Assembly: GCA_947631195.1 (NCBI GenBank)
Contig: CANRKK010000010.1
Coordinates: 1 to 53,666, forward strand
Reading direction: 5' to 3'
Length of the DNA: 53,666 nt
From: an uncultured Clostridia bacterium
GTDB lineage: Bacteria; Bacillota; Clostridia; Christensenellales; Borkfalkiaceae
The first letter of the stretch is position 1. The number at the start of each line of letters is the position of its first letter. The notes beneath the pieces are model-generated. The model made no database searches and was not told the origin of the DNA. It worked only from the letters and a program-made list of their open reading frames with translations. This document shows, piece by piece, positions 41,249 to 50,253 of the stretch. The position numbers and the translations under genes were made by a program.

Positions 41249-42144
41249 AAGTTATAAACTACAATAACGGAGAATACGGGTTTCCCAGCCTTCTGGTTCT
41301 CGGTTGCTTTGACGCTTTGCACAAGGGCCATGCGGCGCTTTTAAAAAAGGCCAAATTGCAGGCCAAGATCAACGGGCTTGATTTGGGCGTGATGCTTTTT
41401 GCGGAAGGCAAGGGCGGCAAGCAAGTTTATTCATACGAAGAAAGATTGGGTTTGCTGGAAGAATTCAGCGCAAAGTTTGTTTTGAGAATAGATTTTGACG
41501 AGGAATTCAAAAAGACGACGGCAAACGAATTTTTGAGAAATATAGACGAAAAGATCAATATCAAAGGGTTGATGAGCGGCAAAGATTTTCATTTTGGTGC
41601 AGGCGCAAAGGGAAAATCAGCCACACTGAAGAGTTATGCCGATAACGAAGATAACGGCGTGTGGTACCAAGCGGTCAACGACGTTATGTACGGCCAAGAA
41701 AAAATAAGCACGACTCTCATCAAATCGCTTATCGAAAGCGGGAAGATAGAGCTTGCGAACGAGTTGCTCGGCAGAAATTATTCTGTTTGCGGTAACGTCG
41801 TCGGCGGCGCTGAACGCGGGACAAAAATACTCGATTATCCCACAATCAACGTTACCTATCCCGAAAACAAAGTCGAAGTAAAAACGGGAGTGTATGCCGT
41901 ACGATGCACGGCAGGCGGCCAAGTGTACAGGGGAATTGCAAACTACGGGCCGCGCCCCACGTTCGACGAGTTTACGCCTGTACTTGAAGTACATCTCGAT
42001 AATTTCAGCGGCGATCTGTACGGACAGGAAGTTAAGGTGGAATTTTGCGGATATATAAGGGATATAGTCAAGTTTGACAGTCCCGAAGCGCTTAAAGCGC
42101 AACTCGATAAAGATATTTTAACCATCAGGGAAAACCATGATTAA
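41242..42144 (+). CDS. ribF: Bifunctional riboflavin kinase / FAD synthetase
   Basis: A 300-aa enzyme that makes FMN and FAD. The N-terminal nucleotidyltransferase domain has GCFDALHKGHAALLKKA (consensus GNFDGVHRGH), where the family Asn is Cys, and LMSGKDFHFGAGAKGKSATL. ISTTLIKSLIESGKIE leads to the kinase domain with GTKILDYPTINV and GVYAVRC, then IANYGPRPTF. All key parts are present, though the sequence is divergent. The end overlaps the next gene by 8 bp. Confidence 0.92.
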   Translation: MLEVINYNNGEYGFPSLLVLGCFDALHKGHAALLKKAKLQAKINGLDLGVMLFAEGKGGKQVYSYEERLGLLEEFSAKFVLRIDFDEEFKKTTANEFLRNIDEKINIKGLMSGKDFHFGAGAKGKSATLKSYADNEDNGVWYQAVNDVMYGQEKISTTLIKSLIESGKIELANELLGRNYSVCGNVVGGAERGTKILDYPTINVTYPENKVEVKTGVYAVRCTAGGQVYRGIANYGPRPTFDEFTPVLEVHLDNFSGDLYGQEVKVEFCGYIRDIVKFDSPEALKAQLDKDILTIRENHD

Positions 42145-42988
42145 ATTCGGGCCGAGCGGCAACGGCGAAAATTTTTATGCCGCAGGATATAAGCATACAA
42201 CGCAGGCGGCGGGCTATTGCCGCGGGCTGGGCCTTGATTGCTACGAGTATTCGTTTGGCCGCGGCGTAAACCTGTCGGAAAGTAAGGCGGTGGAGATAGG
42301 GGCGGCGTTTAAGGACGCAGGCATCGAGATAAGCGTACACGCGCCGTATTTTATCAATTTTGCCAATCCCGACGACGAGGCGGTCGAAAAGTCATATAAT
42401 TATGTTTTGGCAAGCGCCGCATGTCTTAAATTACTCGGCGGGGAAAGAGTGGTCTTTCACCCCGCAACGCAGGGCAAAGCGACAAGGGAAGACGCCGTTG
42501 CAAAAACCGCGGACCGACTTAAAATTTTGCGCGACTACATATATTTGAATCATTTGGAAAATTTCAAATTTTGCCCCGAAACAATGGGCAAATCCGCGCA
42601 GATTGGCACACTTGAAGAGATAGTTGATTTTTGCAAGATAGATTCGTGCTATGTCCCGGCGGTTGATTTCGGACATATCAATGCGCGGGAGCAGGGGAGT
42701 CTTAAAACCGTAAACGATTATAAAAACCGCCTTGAGTATATGATTGCGGAACTCGGATATGAGAGGGTAAAAAACTTCCACGTTCATTTTTCAAAGATAA
42801 TGTACGGCGGCAAGGGTGAAATCAAGCACCTTACCTTTGAAGACAAGCTGTACGGACCAGAATTCGGGCCCCTCGCAACGGCGCTTAAAGAACTTAAGCT
42901 GGAACCGTATATAATATGCGAATCTTCGGGAACGCAGGCCGAGGACGCCGCGGAAATGAAACGTATATATAATAGTGTTGACACTTGA
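42137..42988 (+). CDS. AP endonuclease family 2 (endonuclease IV-like) TIM-barrel protein
   Basis: A 283-aa protein with the xylose-isomerase-like barrel of Nfo. Putative zinc ligands are in ISVHAPYFINFA, VVFHPATQGK, FCPETMGK, VPAVDFGHINAREQG, KNFHVHFSK and YIICESSGTQAEDAAEMK. The general order fits endonuclease IV, which cuts abasic sites, and the length matches. It overlaps ribF and ends the long operon. It might also be an Nfo paralogue with another substrate. Confidence 0.87.
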   Translation: MIKFGPSGNGENFYAAGYKHTTQAAGYCRGLGLDCYEYSFGRGVNLSESKAVEIGAAFKDAGIEISVHAPYFINFANPDDEAVEKSYNYVLASAACLKLLGGERVVFHPATQGKATREDAVAKTADRLKILRDYIYLNHLENFKFCPETMGKSAQIGTLEEIVDFCKIDSCYVPAVDFGHINAREQGSLKTVNDYKNRLEYMIAELGYERVKNFHVHFSKIMYGGKGEIKHLTFEDKLYGPEFGPLATALKELKLEPYIICESSGTQAEDAAEMKRIYNSVDT

Positions 42989-43006
42989 GAAAATATTTGG
43001 TAAAAT
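42978..43006 (+). promoter_or_regulatory. Promoter of the M24 peptidase-efp segment
   Basis: -35 TTGACA (42978-42983), 17-bp spacer, -10 TAAAAT (43001-43006). It starts in the last codons of the AP-endonuclease gene. Confidence 0.75.
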
Positions 43007-43023
43007 AATACAGAGGGCAGAAT

Positions 43024-44073
43024 ATGGCTATCAACAACACAGATAAAATTTACAAATCCGTTTCCGCACAGGGGGTCCTCACGGAACAGCACGATTTGCG
43101 GCAGTACCTCACGGGACTCTCAACTTCGTTCGGCTATGTGTTGAGCGACGGCGACGGCACAACTTTTTATACCGATCCGAGATATTTGGAGATGGCCGAA
43201 AATGTTCTTGCAAAAACCGGAATAAAGGTGAAACTTTACGAGGGTTCGCTGGAAAAATTGCTTAAACCGTACAGGGAAATAGCCATTCCGCTGTCGCGCA
43301 CGCTGTATAACGATTGGCGGAAATTCGCCGACCTCAATCTCAAAATCGTAGACAGCACGCAGGCTTTTGAAGCGGCTATGGAAATTAAGGAAGATGAGGA
43401 GATAGCGCTGATAAAAAAGGCGTGCGATATCGCCGACAGGGCGTTTGTCGAACTTCTCGGCAGGCTCAAAGAGGGGATGAGCGAAAACGAGCTTGCCGCC
43501 GAACTTGAATATCTAATGCGCACATACGGTGCGAGCGGGACGAGTTTTGATACCATCGTGGCGTTTGGTGAAAATTCCAGCGTGCCGCACCATGAAACGG
43601 GGTTCAGAAAGCTGAAATACGGCGATATAATTCTGATTGACTTCGGCTGCAAATACGGCGGATATTGCTCGGATTGCACAAGGACGTTCCTTTTCGGCGA
43701 CGACGGCAAACACGAAGAATTCAAAGAGGCGTATAAGCACGTTTTGGCCGCCCATTTTGCCGCAAAAGAACAAATTGTCGAGGGCGTCAAGGGCAGACAG
43801 GCGGACGCCTTTGCAAGGGATTACTTGCGCAATTATAATCTTGATAAATATTTTACGCATAGCTTGGGCCATGGAATCGGCATAAACATTCACGAAAGAC
43901 CTTTCATTTCGCCCAAGAGCTACGAAGAATTAAAAAACAATATGGTATTTTCCGACGAGCCGGGCGTATATTTTGCAGGCAAATTCGGAATAAGGATAGA
44001 GGACACGGTGATGCTCGAGGACGGGCATACCGTAAGTTTAACCGATTCGGATAAAAAATTAACCGTTTTATAA
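43024..44073 (+). CDS. M24-family Xaa-Pro peptidase
   Basis: A 349-aa metallopeptidase of the aminopeptidase P / Xaa-Pro dipeptidase group. The N-terminal creatinase-like domain covers about residues 1-120. The pita-bread catalytic domain carries the dimetal ligands: Asp in LIDFGCKYGGYCSDCTRTF (two Asp), His in HSLGHGIGINIHE, Glu in SDEPGVYF and Glu in GIRIEDTVML. The start has an AGAGGG ribosome-binding site. PepP-type peptidase followed by efp is a conserved Firmicutes pair. Confidence 0.94.
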   Translation: MAINNTDKIYKSVSAQGVLTEQHDLRQYLTGLSTSFGYVLSDGDGTTFYTDPRYLEMAENVLAKTGIKVKLYEGSLEKLLKPYREIAIPLSRTLYNDWRKFADLNLKIVDSTQAFEAAMEIKEDEEIALIKKACDIADRAFVELLGRLKEGMSENELAAELEYLMRTYGASGTSFDTIVAFGENSSVPHHETGFRKLKYGDIILIDFGCKYGGYCSDCTRTFLFGDDGKHEEFKEAYKHVLAAHFAAKEQIVEGVKGRQADAFARDYLRNYNLDKYFTHSLGHGIGINIHERPFISPKSYEELKNNMVFSDEPGVYFAGKFGIRIEDTVMLEDGHTVSLTDSDKKLTVL

Positions 44074-44097
44074 GGTTTTATTATAAGGAGAAATTTT

Positions 44098-44673
44098 ATG
44101 GCATCAATTTTAGCAGGCGATATAAGAAAGGGCACAACTTTCGAGTACAACGGCAAAGGCGTATATACCGTTACGGAATTCCAGCACGTTAAACCCGGCA
44201 AGGGCGCGGCGTTCGTCAGGACTACGCTTAAAAACGTGGTTACGGGTCAGGTGCTTTCCGATATCACTTTTAACCCCACGACCAAGCTGGAAACGGCGCA
44301 GGTTGAAACGAGAAAAATGACGTATTCCTATTTCGACGGCGAGTTTTACAACTTTATGGACCCTGATACGTTTGATATCATTACGTTAAACCACGACCAG
44401 GTGGAGGACGCGCTCAAATATATCAAGGAAAACGACGTTGTTACGGTAAAATCTTTGAACGGCGTGGCATTTTCGGTAGAGCCCGAAAATTTTGTCGAAC
44501 TCAAGATTGTCGAGTGCGAACCGGGCGTTCGCGGCAACACGGCAACAAACGTTATGAAGAATGCCGTTGTTGAAACGGGCGCAACCATTCAGGTGCCCAT
44601 GTTTGTTGAAGAGGGCGAAACCATCCGCATCGATACCCGTACGGGCGAATATATGTCGAGAGTCGGCAAATAA
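44098..44673 (+). CDS. efp: Elongation factor P
   Basis: A 191-aa three-domain, tRNA-shaped factor that rescues ribosomes stalled at polyproline. The modification-site loop is [11 protein letters not shown] with K35. The C-terminus [20 protein letters not shown] is standard. The ribosome-binding site is AAGGAG. No EF-P-modifying enzyme is seen here. Confidence 0.97.
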   Translation: MASILAGDIRKGTTFEYNGKGVYTVTEFQHVKPGKGAAFVRTTLKNVVTGQVLSDITFNPTTKLETAQVETRKMTYSYFDGEFYNFMDPDTFDIITLNHDQVEDALKYIKENDVVTVKSLNGVAFSVEPENFVELKIVECEPGVRGNTATNVMKNAVVETGATIQVPMFVEEGETIRIDTRTGEYMSRVGK

Positions 44674-44676
44674 TTA

Positions 44677-45114
44677 ATGAGAGCGGTAGTGCAGCGCGTT
44701 AAGCGCACTGTGCTTTCGGTAGACGGCAAACTTATATCCGATATAGATTTTGGGCTTGCCGTTTTTCTCGGCGTCAAAACCGGGGACAGCGAAGCGCAGG
44801 CAGAGGCAATGGCAAAAAAAATAGCCAATCTCCGTATTTTTCAGGACGGCAACGGCAAAATGAACCTGTCCGTAAAGGATGTCGGCGGACAAGTTTTATT
44901 GGTTTCCCAATTTACGCTTTTGGGGGATTGTTCCCACGGGAACAGACCGAGTTTTTCGGATGCGGAGAGGCCTGAACGCGCAAAGTTTCTCTATGAATTT
45001 GTTGCGGAACAATTGCGCGCGCGGGATGTGCCCGTAAAGACGGGCGTGTTCGGCGCGGACATGAAAATAGAGCAGTTCAACGACGGACCTGTATCTATTA
45101 TTTTGGAAATTTAA
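44677..45114 (+). CDS. dtd: D-aminoacyl-tRNA deacylase
   Basis: A 145-aa homodimeric proofreading enzyme that removes D-amino acids from tRNA. Active-site motifs: VSQFTLLGDCSHGNRPSF near residue 80 and the Gly-cisPro-like NDGPVSI near the C-terminus with GVFGADMKIEQF. It starts 3 nt after efp with no separate promoter. Confidence 0.95.
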   Translation: MRAVVQRVKRTVLSVDGKLISDIDFGLAVFLGVKTGDSEAQAEAMAKKIANLRIFQDGNGKMNLSVKDVGGQVLLVSQFTLLGDCSHGNRPSFSDAERPERAKFLYEFVAEQLRARDVPVKTGVFGADMKIEQFNDGPVSIILEI

Positions 45115-45118
45115 TCGG

Positions 45119-45141
45119 CAGGGCGCGCGTCGCCCTGTTTT
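45119..45141 (+). terminator. Terminator after dtd
   Basis: Stem CAGGGCG / CGCCCTG (45119-45137), loop CGCGT, then TTTT. It ends 8 nt before the next start codon. Confidence 0.65.
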
Positions 45142-45148
45142 GGTATTT

Positions 45149-45985
45149 ATGAAGATACTTTATCTTGGCACAGGCGCGGCGGAAGGAGTGCCCGCTATGT
45201 TTTGCAGTTGCCCGTTTTGCAGCAAAATAAGGGAGCTCGGCGAACGGGAATTTCACACCCGCTCGCAAATAATTCTCGACGGCAAGATAGGCATAGATTT
45301 TCCGCCCGAGGCCTATGTACATTCCCTAAAATTCGGTGTGGATCTGTCTGCGCTCAAATATTTGCTTATAACACATTCGCATATGGACCATTTTTATGCG
45401 CATGATTTTATTTTGCGCGGTTATAAGTACGCGCAGCTCAGGGAACCGATAATGCAAATATACGGGAACGCCGCCGTAAAAGATATTTTTTATGAATGTA
45501 CCGCGCGGGAGATGAAGCCCGAGGTGGCGCCCAACCTCAAATTTATTCAAATCGGCCCTTACAGCGAGTTTGAAATTGAGGATTACAGAATTTTAGCAAT
45601 CCCCGCCAATCACGGAAATACCGAGGACGCGCTTCTATTTTATGTGGAGCGCGGCGGCGAAGGATATCTGCATCTGTATGATACGGGCATAATAAGCGCG
45701 CAGGCGTTGGATTTTCTGAAAGAAAGGGGAGCCAAAGCGGGATTGGTAAGTTTTGACTGCACTTTCGTGGAAAACAGCGGACGGCCGGGCGGCAGGCATA
45801 TGGGGATATCAGACGATATGTTTGTCAAGCAGGAGTTGTTGGCGCGCGGAATAATAAACGAAAATTCAAAAATCGTTATCACCCATTTTTCCCACAATAA
45901 CGCGCCCTACAGTGAAGTTTTAAAGGGGCTTGAAAAGCGCTACGGCGTCATTGCCGCCTATGACGGCTTAGAGGTTGAATTTTAA
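45149..45985 (+). CDS. PhnP-like metallo-beta-lactamase-fold hydrolase
   Basis: A 278-aa protein starting MKILYLGTGAAEGVPAMFC. The fold's metal motif is THSHMDHFYAHDF (HxHxDH) near residue 73. Further ligands are the Asp in LVSFDCTFVE and the His in VITHFSHNN near the C-terminus. A CSCPFC pair near residue 22 resembles the zinc site of PhnP-type phosphodiesterases. The real substrate is unknown. The start codon has no ribosome-binding site and lies 8 nt after the dtd terminator. A TTG at 45140 is in the hairpin tail and less likely. Confidence 0.83.
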   Translation: MKILYLGTGAAEGVPAMFCSCPFCSKIRELGEREFHTRSQIILDGKIGIDFPPEAYVHSLKFGVDLSALKYLLITHSHMDHFYAHDFILRGYKYAQLREPIMQIYGNAAVKDIFYECTAREMKPEVAPNLKFIQIGPYSEFEIEDYRILAIPANHGNTEDALLFYVERGGEGYLHLYDTGIISAQALDFLKERGAKAGLVSFDCTFVENSGRPGGRHMGISDDMFVKQELLARGIINENSKIVITHFSHNNAPYSEVLKGLEKRYGVIAAYDGLEVEF

Positions 45986-46519
45986 ATGAATTTTTTTAAA
46001 CATCTGTCAACCGTCCGCCGTCACCGCCGCGCAGTGCGCAAACTGTGCTTTAAGGCGGGCCTTGTCAGGCAGGGTTTGACGCACGACCTTTCAAAGTATT
46101 CGCGCGCGGAGTTTTGGCCGGGCGTTAAATATTTTCAGGGCTACAGAAGCCCGCAGGCAAAAGAGCGGGAGGTTTTGGGCTATTCCGCCGCATGGCTGCA
46201 CCATAAGGGGAGAAACAAGCATCATTTTGAGTATTGGACGGACTTTGCCGACGGTAAAAAGGTTTATGTTGACATGCCGCCCGGATACTTTGCCGAGATG
46301 GTTTGCGACAGGATAGCCGCAAGCAAAATATATTTGAAGGACAAATACACCGACGGCAGCCCTTTGGAATACTTTGAAACAAAGACGGACATCAAGGGCA
46401 TGAATCCCGATACGGCCGAACGGCTGAGATATTATCTTACCTTGCTTAAGGACGAGGGCGAGGAAGCGATGTTCAAAAAATTAAAGGCGTATGTAAAGGC
46501 CGCCAAAAAGAAAAAATAA
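45986..46519 (+). CDS. DUF5662 family protein
   Basis: A 177-aa protein with the motifs of DUF5662: GLTHDLSKYSRAEFWPGVKY, AAWLHHKGRNKHHFEYW, and a PPGYFAEMVCDRIAASKIYL-type helix. The HD and HH-rich segments suggest a helical, possibly metal-binding protein, but no activity is known. The start codon follows the stop of the previous gene directly, so the two are coupled. Confidence 0.85.
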   Translation: MNFFKHLSTVRRHRRAVRKLCFKAGLVRQGLTHDLSKYSRAEFWPGVKYFQGYRSPQAKEREVLGYSAAWLHHKGRNKHHFEYWTDFADGKKVYVDMPPGYFAEMVCDRIAASKIYLKDKYTDGSPLEYFETKTDIKGMNPDTAERLRYYLTLLKDEGEEAMFKKLKAYVKAAKKKK

Positions 46520-46531
46520 AATCAATGTAAA

Positions 46532-46557
46532 GCGGGGAGCGCATTTGCGCTCCCCGC
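46532..46557. terminator. Convergent terminator between DUF5662 gene and ferritin-like gene
   Basis: Perfect 12-bp stem GCGGGGAGCGCA / TGCGCTCCCCGC with a 2-nt centre. Plus-side T-run absent; minus-side CTTTACATTGATTTT is modest. It probably serves both converging genes. Confidence 0.7.
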
Positions 46558-46574
46558 AGTTAAATGTGCGGGCA

Positions 46575-47828
46575 TTATTTTGTCCGCGCAATTTTTACGT
46601 TGTCGTCCTTGCGGTTTCTCAATTCTTTTACGGGGTGTTCGCTGTCCTGATATCTGAAATCCCGTCCGAGTTTTTCTATAGCTTTTTCTATAACGAGGTG
46701 CGAGGGATTTTTTTCGGGGTCGCCGGACATATATTTTTGATAGTCGAAGTATCTGTGGTCATCGGCAATCTTTTTGATATCCTTGTAATCGAAAACGTTG
46801 TGCGTGTTGTCCGCCGTAAGAAGAATGGTATTTCCAAGCACTTTTCTGATATATTCCTTGTTGCCGCCGAGTTTTAAAAGTTTGGGAAATTCTCCCGTTC
46901 CGATTATACTTTCGTAGTTCTTTTTTTCGTATTTGGACAATAATCTTATTGCCGTTTTAAGGTGCGTTATTTCCATTTTGTAGTGTTCGGTCCAAATCTT
47001 TTTTATCGATTCGTCGCTTTCGTCCTGCATGGCAGAATAGTAGAGCCAGCACTCCGTATATTCGTGCATAACCCACTGTTCAAGCCAGGTCATGTTGGGG
47101 TCTTTCAGACTCTCATACTGGGTGACGTGCGCTTCCTCTATCATTGCGATTTCCGCATATAGTTTGCGCCCGAGGTCGTTTTTGTACCACTGCGCGATGT
47201 TCATGTAGTAGTTCATCGTCTGCTGTTCGGCGGCAGTGATGGTGCAGGCAACGAGTTTACTGTACAGGTCTGCGTTTTCGGAATTCATATGCGGCTTGAT
47301 ATCGTCTGAAGGATATCTGTGTTCGGCAACCGTGGGGCGGCCGGGCATAATTTCCGTGTATTTGCCCACAAGCATATCCGCGTCGATATCTTTGTCCATC
47401 TTTAAAAGGTTGGCATAGCGGTAGAGGTGGTCAAAGTCCTCCAAAAGCGCAAAGTTTAGGGCTTTTATATTGTTCTCGTCCTTTTCGTTTATCGCAAGCA
47501 CCGCAGTCAAGTCCACGGCGAGCTGTTCATAGGCGATGGTTGTTTCGAGTATGCTCTCGTTTATCGGCTTTAAGCAGCTTATGCGTTTTTGCTGCTGCTG
47601 TTCCTGCCTGCGCACCACGGCAAGCGCCTGCAAAATTTCAGGTTCGTTGCAGTGCCTTGCAAAATTGTGCATAAACCATTGCGATTCGAATTCCGTGCCG
47701 TTCATAAGTATAACCCGAGTTTTGGTATAGGGCGAAGTTTTATCCTTGTTATAGCTTTTAGGATACATTTTTTTCAGCGGTAAAAAATTGTTGTCAAGCG
47801 ATTTGCTTTTTTCTTTAACCGGATTCAT
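46575..47828 (-). CDS. Ferritin-like helical protein, function unknown
   Basis: A 417-aa protein from ATG 47828 (MNPVKEKSK), which has a CGGAGG ribosome-binding site 5 nt upstream; the in-frame ATG at 47858 is further up without one. The centre is all-helical with ferritin-type Glu/His spacing: YEQLAVDLTAV, ALLEDFDHLYRYANLL, TAAEQQTMNYYMNI, AEIAMIEEAHVTQYE, MHEYTECWLYYSAM and EHYKMEITHLKTAI. The E..ExxH-like pattern suggests a diiron carboxylate bundle. The final 120 residues are charged with no known motif. It may belong to oxygen or iron stress defence alongside rubrerythrin and flavodiiron protein; that is inference. It has its own promoter, shared face-to-face with the glycosyltransferase gene. 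Confidence 0.75.
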   Translation of the reverse strand: MNPVKEKSKSLDNNFLPLKKMYPKSYNKDKTSPYTKTRVILMNGTEFESQWFMHNFARHCNEPEILQALAVVRRQEQQQQKRISCLKPINESILETTIAYEQLAVDLTAVLAINEKDENNIKALNFALLEDFDHLYRYANLLKMDKDIDADMLVGKYTEIMPGRPTVAEHRYPSDDIKPHMNSENADLYSKLVACTITAAEQQTMNYYMNIAQWYKNDLGRKLYAEIAMIEEAHVTQYESLKDPNMTWLEQWVMHEYTECWLYYSAMQDESDESIKKIWTEHYKMEITHLKTAIRLLSKYEKKNYESIIGTGEFPKLLKLGGNKEYIRKVLGNTILLTADNTHNVFDYKDIKKIADDHRYFDYQKYMSGDPEKNPSHLVIEKAIEKLGRDFRYQDSEHPVKELRNRKDDNVKIARTK

Positions 47829-47890
47829 AAATACCTCCGCGTAAGTTTTAGGCAACAACGCCGATTTTTAATCAAATAATAACTAAATTC

Positions 47891-47941
47891 TTGACATCTA
47901 AGGCAAATTAAATTATACTTTAAAAGGTATATTTTAGACAA
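47891..47941. promoter_or_regulatory. Overlapping divergent promoters sharing a -10 region
   Basis: Plus: -35 TTGACA (47891-47896), 17-bp spacer, -10 TATACT (47914-47919), towards the glycosyltransferase. Minus: -35 TTGTCT (47941-47936), 18-bp spacer, -10 TATAAT (47917-47912), towards the ferritin-like gene. The two -10 boxes share four bases. Confidence 0.65.
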
Positions 47942-47964
47942 TAATCTCAAAAAGGAGGGGGCAT

Positions 47965-49284
47965 ATGTGGTATGAATACCTGTACAGGGTATTGAGCATT
48001 ATCAATTACATTGTTTTATTGCTGATAGGCATCCCTCTTTTGATCCAGATTTTATATGTGCTGTTTTCCTTTGTAAAAAAGAGAACGTGGCCCGAGTCCG
48101 AAAAAAAAGCCAAGATAGCGTATCTCATCCCCGCGCACAACGAGGAGGATGTGATTTATGATTCCGTAAAATCCATATTGGATAACCAAAAGTATCCGCG
48201 CGAAAAATTCGATGTGTTCGTTGTTGCGCATAACTGCACGGACAATACGGCAAAAGAGGCCGAGCGTGCGGGCGCAATCGTTTTGACGCTGGACGACCCC
48301 GACGAAGCCCACCGTATGGCGGTGTATCCGTTGCGCTACGGCATGGAACACATTATGTCCATAGTGGACGACCCGTATGAGATTATCATAAGGGTGGACG
48401 CCGATAATCATTTAAACGACGTATATTCGGCCAAGATGAACGACGCCTATCAGGCGGGCGTGGACCTTGCCCGTCCGTATGAGGGTGCGATAAACGGCAC
48501 GCAAAACTTTTTTACAAAGGCGTGCGCAATGTTTTATGTGTTTGAATCCCGCTACGGCAGCCGCGTGCGCGAACGCTTGAATTTAGCGGCGCACGTAAAC
48601 GGTAGCGGCGCAATGATGAGCGTCAGAATGTTAAAGGCAACGGGCGGATATGACTGCGAAACCATTTCTGAGGACGCCGAGTATTATTTCAACCGCCTTT
48701 TGCAGGGCATCAAGGGCAGGTTTGTGGAGGACGCCATAGTTTATGAAGATATGCCCTCGTCGCTCAAGGTAACCTATCACAGAAACAAGCGGATAGGCAG
48801 CGGCACGTCCAAACTTTTAAAAACAAAATTGTTTAAACTTTTGGGGCACTTTTTTAAAACGGGCAGTCTGTCCTGTTTGGAAGTGTTTATGACATACAGC
48901 CTGCTGATATATACAGTGCTGTTGGCGACGTGGATTCCGCTGTTCTACATATACAATTTTACATTTTTGGGGTTTGCCGCATACGGAGGATTGCAGCTTA
49001 CGCTGTATTCCGTGGAATTTTATAAAACCTTGCTATGGAACACAATAATAATAGGGGCAAGCATTTTGTTGGGGCTCTTTGTGTTTTTCGGCTACATACA
49101 GGCCTTTGTGCTTGCAATGGTGGAATACAAAAAGCTGGGCGCAAAGAAGCGCAGCGAGCTTGCAAGCGCCGTTTTGCTGTTTCCATTCTTTTTGATTGTA
49201 TATTCCATAACTATCTGCATCGGCACGATGTCAAAGCCGAAGTGGATTAAGGTAAAGCGCAACGCGGACAAAAAAAATAATTGA
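47965..49284 (+). CDS. Family 2 glycosyltransferase, membrane-bound
   Basis: A 439-aa processive-type GT2. An N-terminal helix (about 10-35) precedes the GT-A domain with YLIPAHNEEDVIYDSVKSI near residue 52, the DAD metal motif in IIRVDADNHLND, and the acceptor-site ED in ETISEDAEYYFNRL near residue 235. Three membrane helices at about 305-330, 355-385 and 395-425 form the C-terminus. The family includes cellulose-synthase and hyaluronan-type enzymes; the product cannot be named. The ribosome-binding site AAGGAGGGGG is strong. Confidence 0.9.
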   Translation: MWYEYLYRVLSIINYIVLLLIGIPLLIQILYVLFSFVKKRTWPESEKKAKIAYLIPAHNEEDVIYDSVKSILDNQKYPREKFDVFVVAHNCTDNTAKEAERAGAIVLTLDDPDEAHRMAVYPLRYGMEHIMSIVDDPYEIIIRVDADNHLNDVYSAKMNDAYQAGVDLARPYEGAINGTQNFFTKACAMFYVFESRYGSRVRERLNLAAHVNGSGAMMSVRMLKATGGYDCETISEDAEYYFNRLLQGIKGRFVEDAIVYEDMPSSLKVTYHRNKRIGSGTSKLLKTKLFKLLGHFFKTGSLSCLEVFMTYSLLIYTVLLATWIPLFYIYNFTFLGFAAYGGLQLTLYSVEFYKTLLWNTIIIGASILLGLFVFFGYIQAFVLAMVEYKKLGAKKRSELASAVLLFPFFLIVYSITICIGTMSKPKWIKVKRNADKKNN

Positions 49285-49296
49285 GCCGGTGAATTT

Positions 49297-50253
49297 TTGG
49301 ACAAACAAGACTTAGCGTTAAAAATAGAACATCTCTGCAAATCCTACGGCGATATCAAGGCGGTGGACGACATTTCCTTTGAAGTTGCCAAGGGATCTCT
49401 TTTTGCGTTTTTGGGCGTAAACGGGGCGGGAAAGTCCACTACGATAAACATAACCTGCTCCATTTTGGGCAAGGATTCGGGCAAAATTTATGTGGACGGC
49501 TACGACCTTGACGAAAACCCCGCCCAAATCAAATCGGAAATAGGAATAGTGTTCCAAACAAGCGTGTTGGATAAGGATTTGACTGTAAAGCAAAATCTCG
49601 ATATCCGCACGTCCTTTTATTCCCTGTCGCGGGCGGAAAAAAAGAAAAACATTGCGGACATAATCGAACTTTTGGAGCTCGGCCCCATTCTCAACAAACC
49701 CGTGCGCAATCTCAGCGGCGGGCAGATGAGGCGGGTGGACATAGCCCGCGCAATGGTGCACCGCCCCAAATTGCTGATTTTGGACGAGCCCACAACCGGC
49801 CTTGACCCCAAAACGCGTATGATAGTGTGGGCGCTCATCGACAGAATCCGCGCCGAAACGGGCATGACGGTGTTTTTGACCACGCACTACCTCGAGGAGG
49901 CAGAACTCGCAACCGACGTGGTTATAATGGACAAGGGCAAAATTATTGCCCACGGCACGCCGAACGACTTAAAAAACGCCTATTCAAAGGACTATATAAT
50001 AAGTTTTTGCAAGGAACGCAGCCCCGAATTTGAGCGCGCCCTCGCCGACAAGGCCGTGCAATACACTTTTGACGAGGAGCATTTGGCCTACAAAATTTAT
50101 ATACGCGACACGGCCCACGCAAAGCAGCTTATACGCGACTTTGACGAGTATCTTACCGATATAGAAATTTTAAAGGGGACCATGGACGACGTATTTTTAA
50201 ACGTCACGGGCAAAAACATACGGCTGACGGAGGGGGAAGATGCAAACGGTTAA
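49297..50253 (+). CDS. ABC-2 type exporter ATP-binding protein
   Basis: A 318-aa ATPase of the DrrA/NatA class: Walker A GVNGAGKSTTINI near residue 40, signature LSGGQMRRVDIARA near residue 140, Walker B LLILDEPTTGLDP, and LTTHYLEEAE. The C-terminal extension (about 230-318) is usual for drug/lipid exporter ATPases. It starts with TTG 49297; no in-frame ATG exists nearby, and GGTGA sits just upstream. It overlaps the permease gene by 14 bp. The exported substrate is unknown. Confidence 0.93.
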   Translation: MDKQDLALKIEHLCKSYGDIKAVDDISFEVAKGSLFAFLGVNGAGKSTTINITCSILGKDSGKIYVDGYDLDENPAQIKSEIGIVFQTSVLDKDLTVKQNLDIRTSFYSLSRAEKKKNIADIIELLELGPILNKPVRNLSGGQMRRVDIARAMVHRPKLLILDEPTTGLDPKTRMIVWALIDRIRAETGMTVFLTTHYLEEAELATDVVIMDKGKIIAHGTPNDLKNAYSKDYIISFCKERSPEFERALADKAVQYTFDEEHLAYKIYIRDTAHAKQLIRDFDEYLTDIEILKGTMDDVFLNVTGKNIRLTEGEDANG

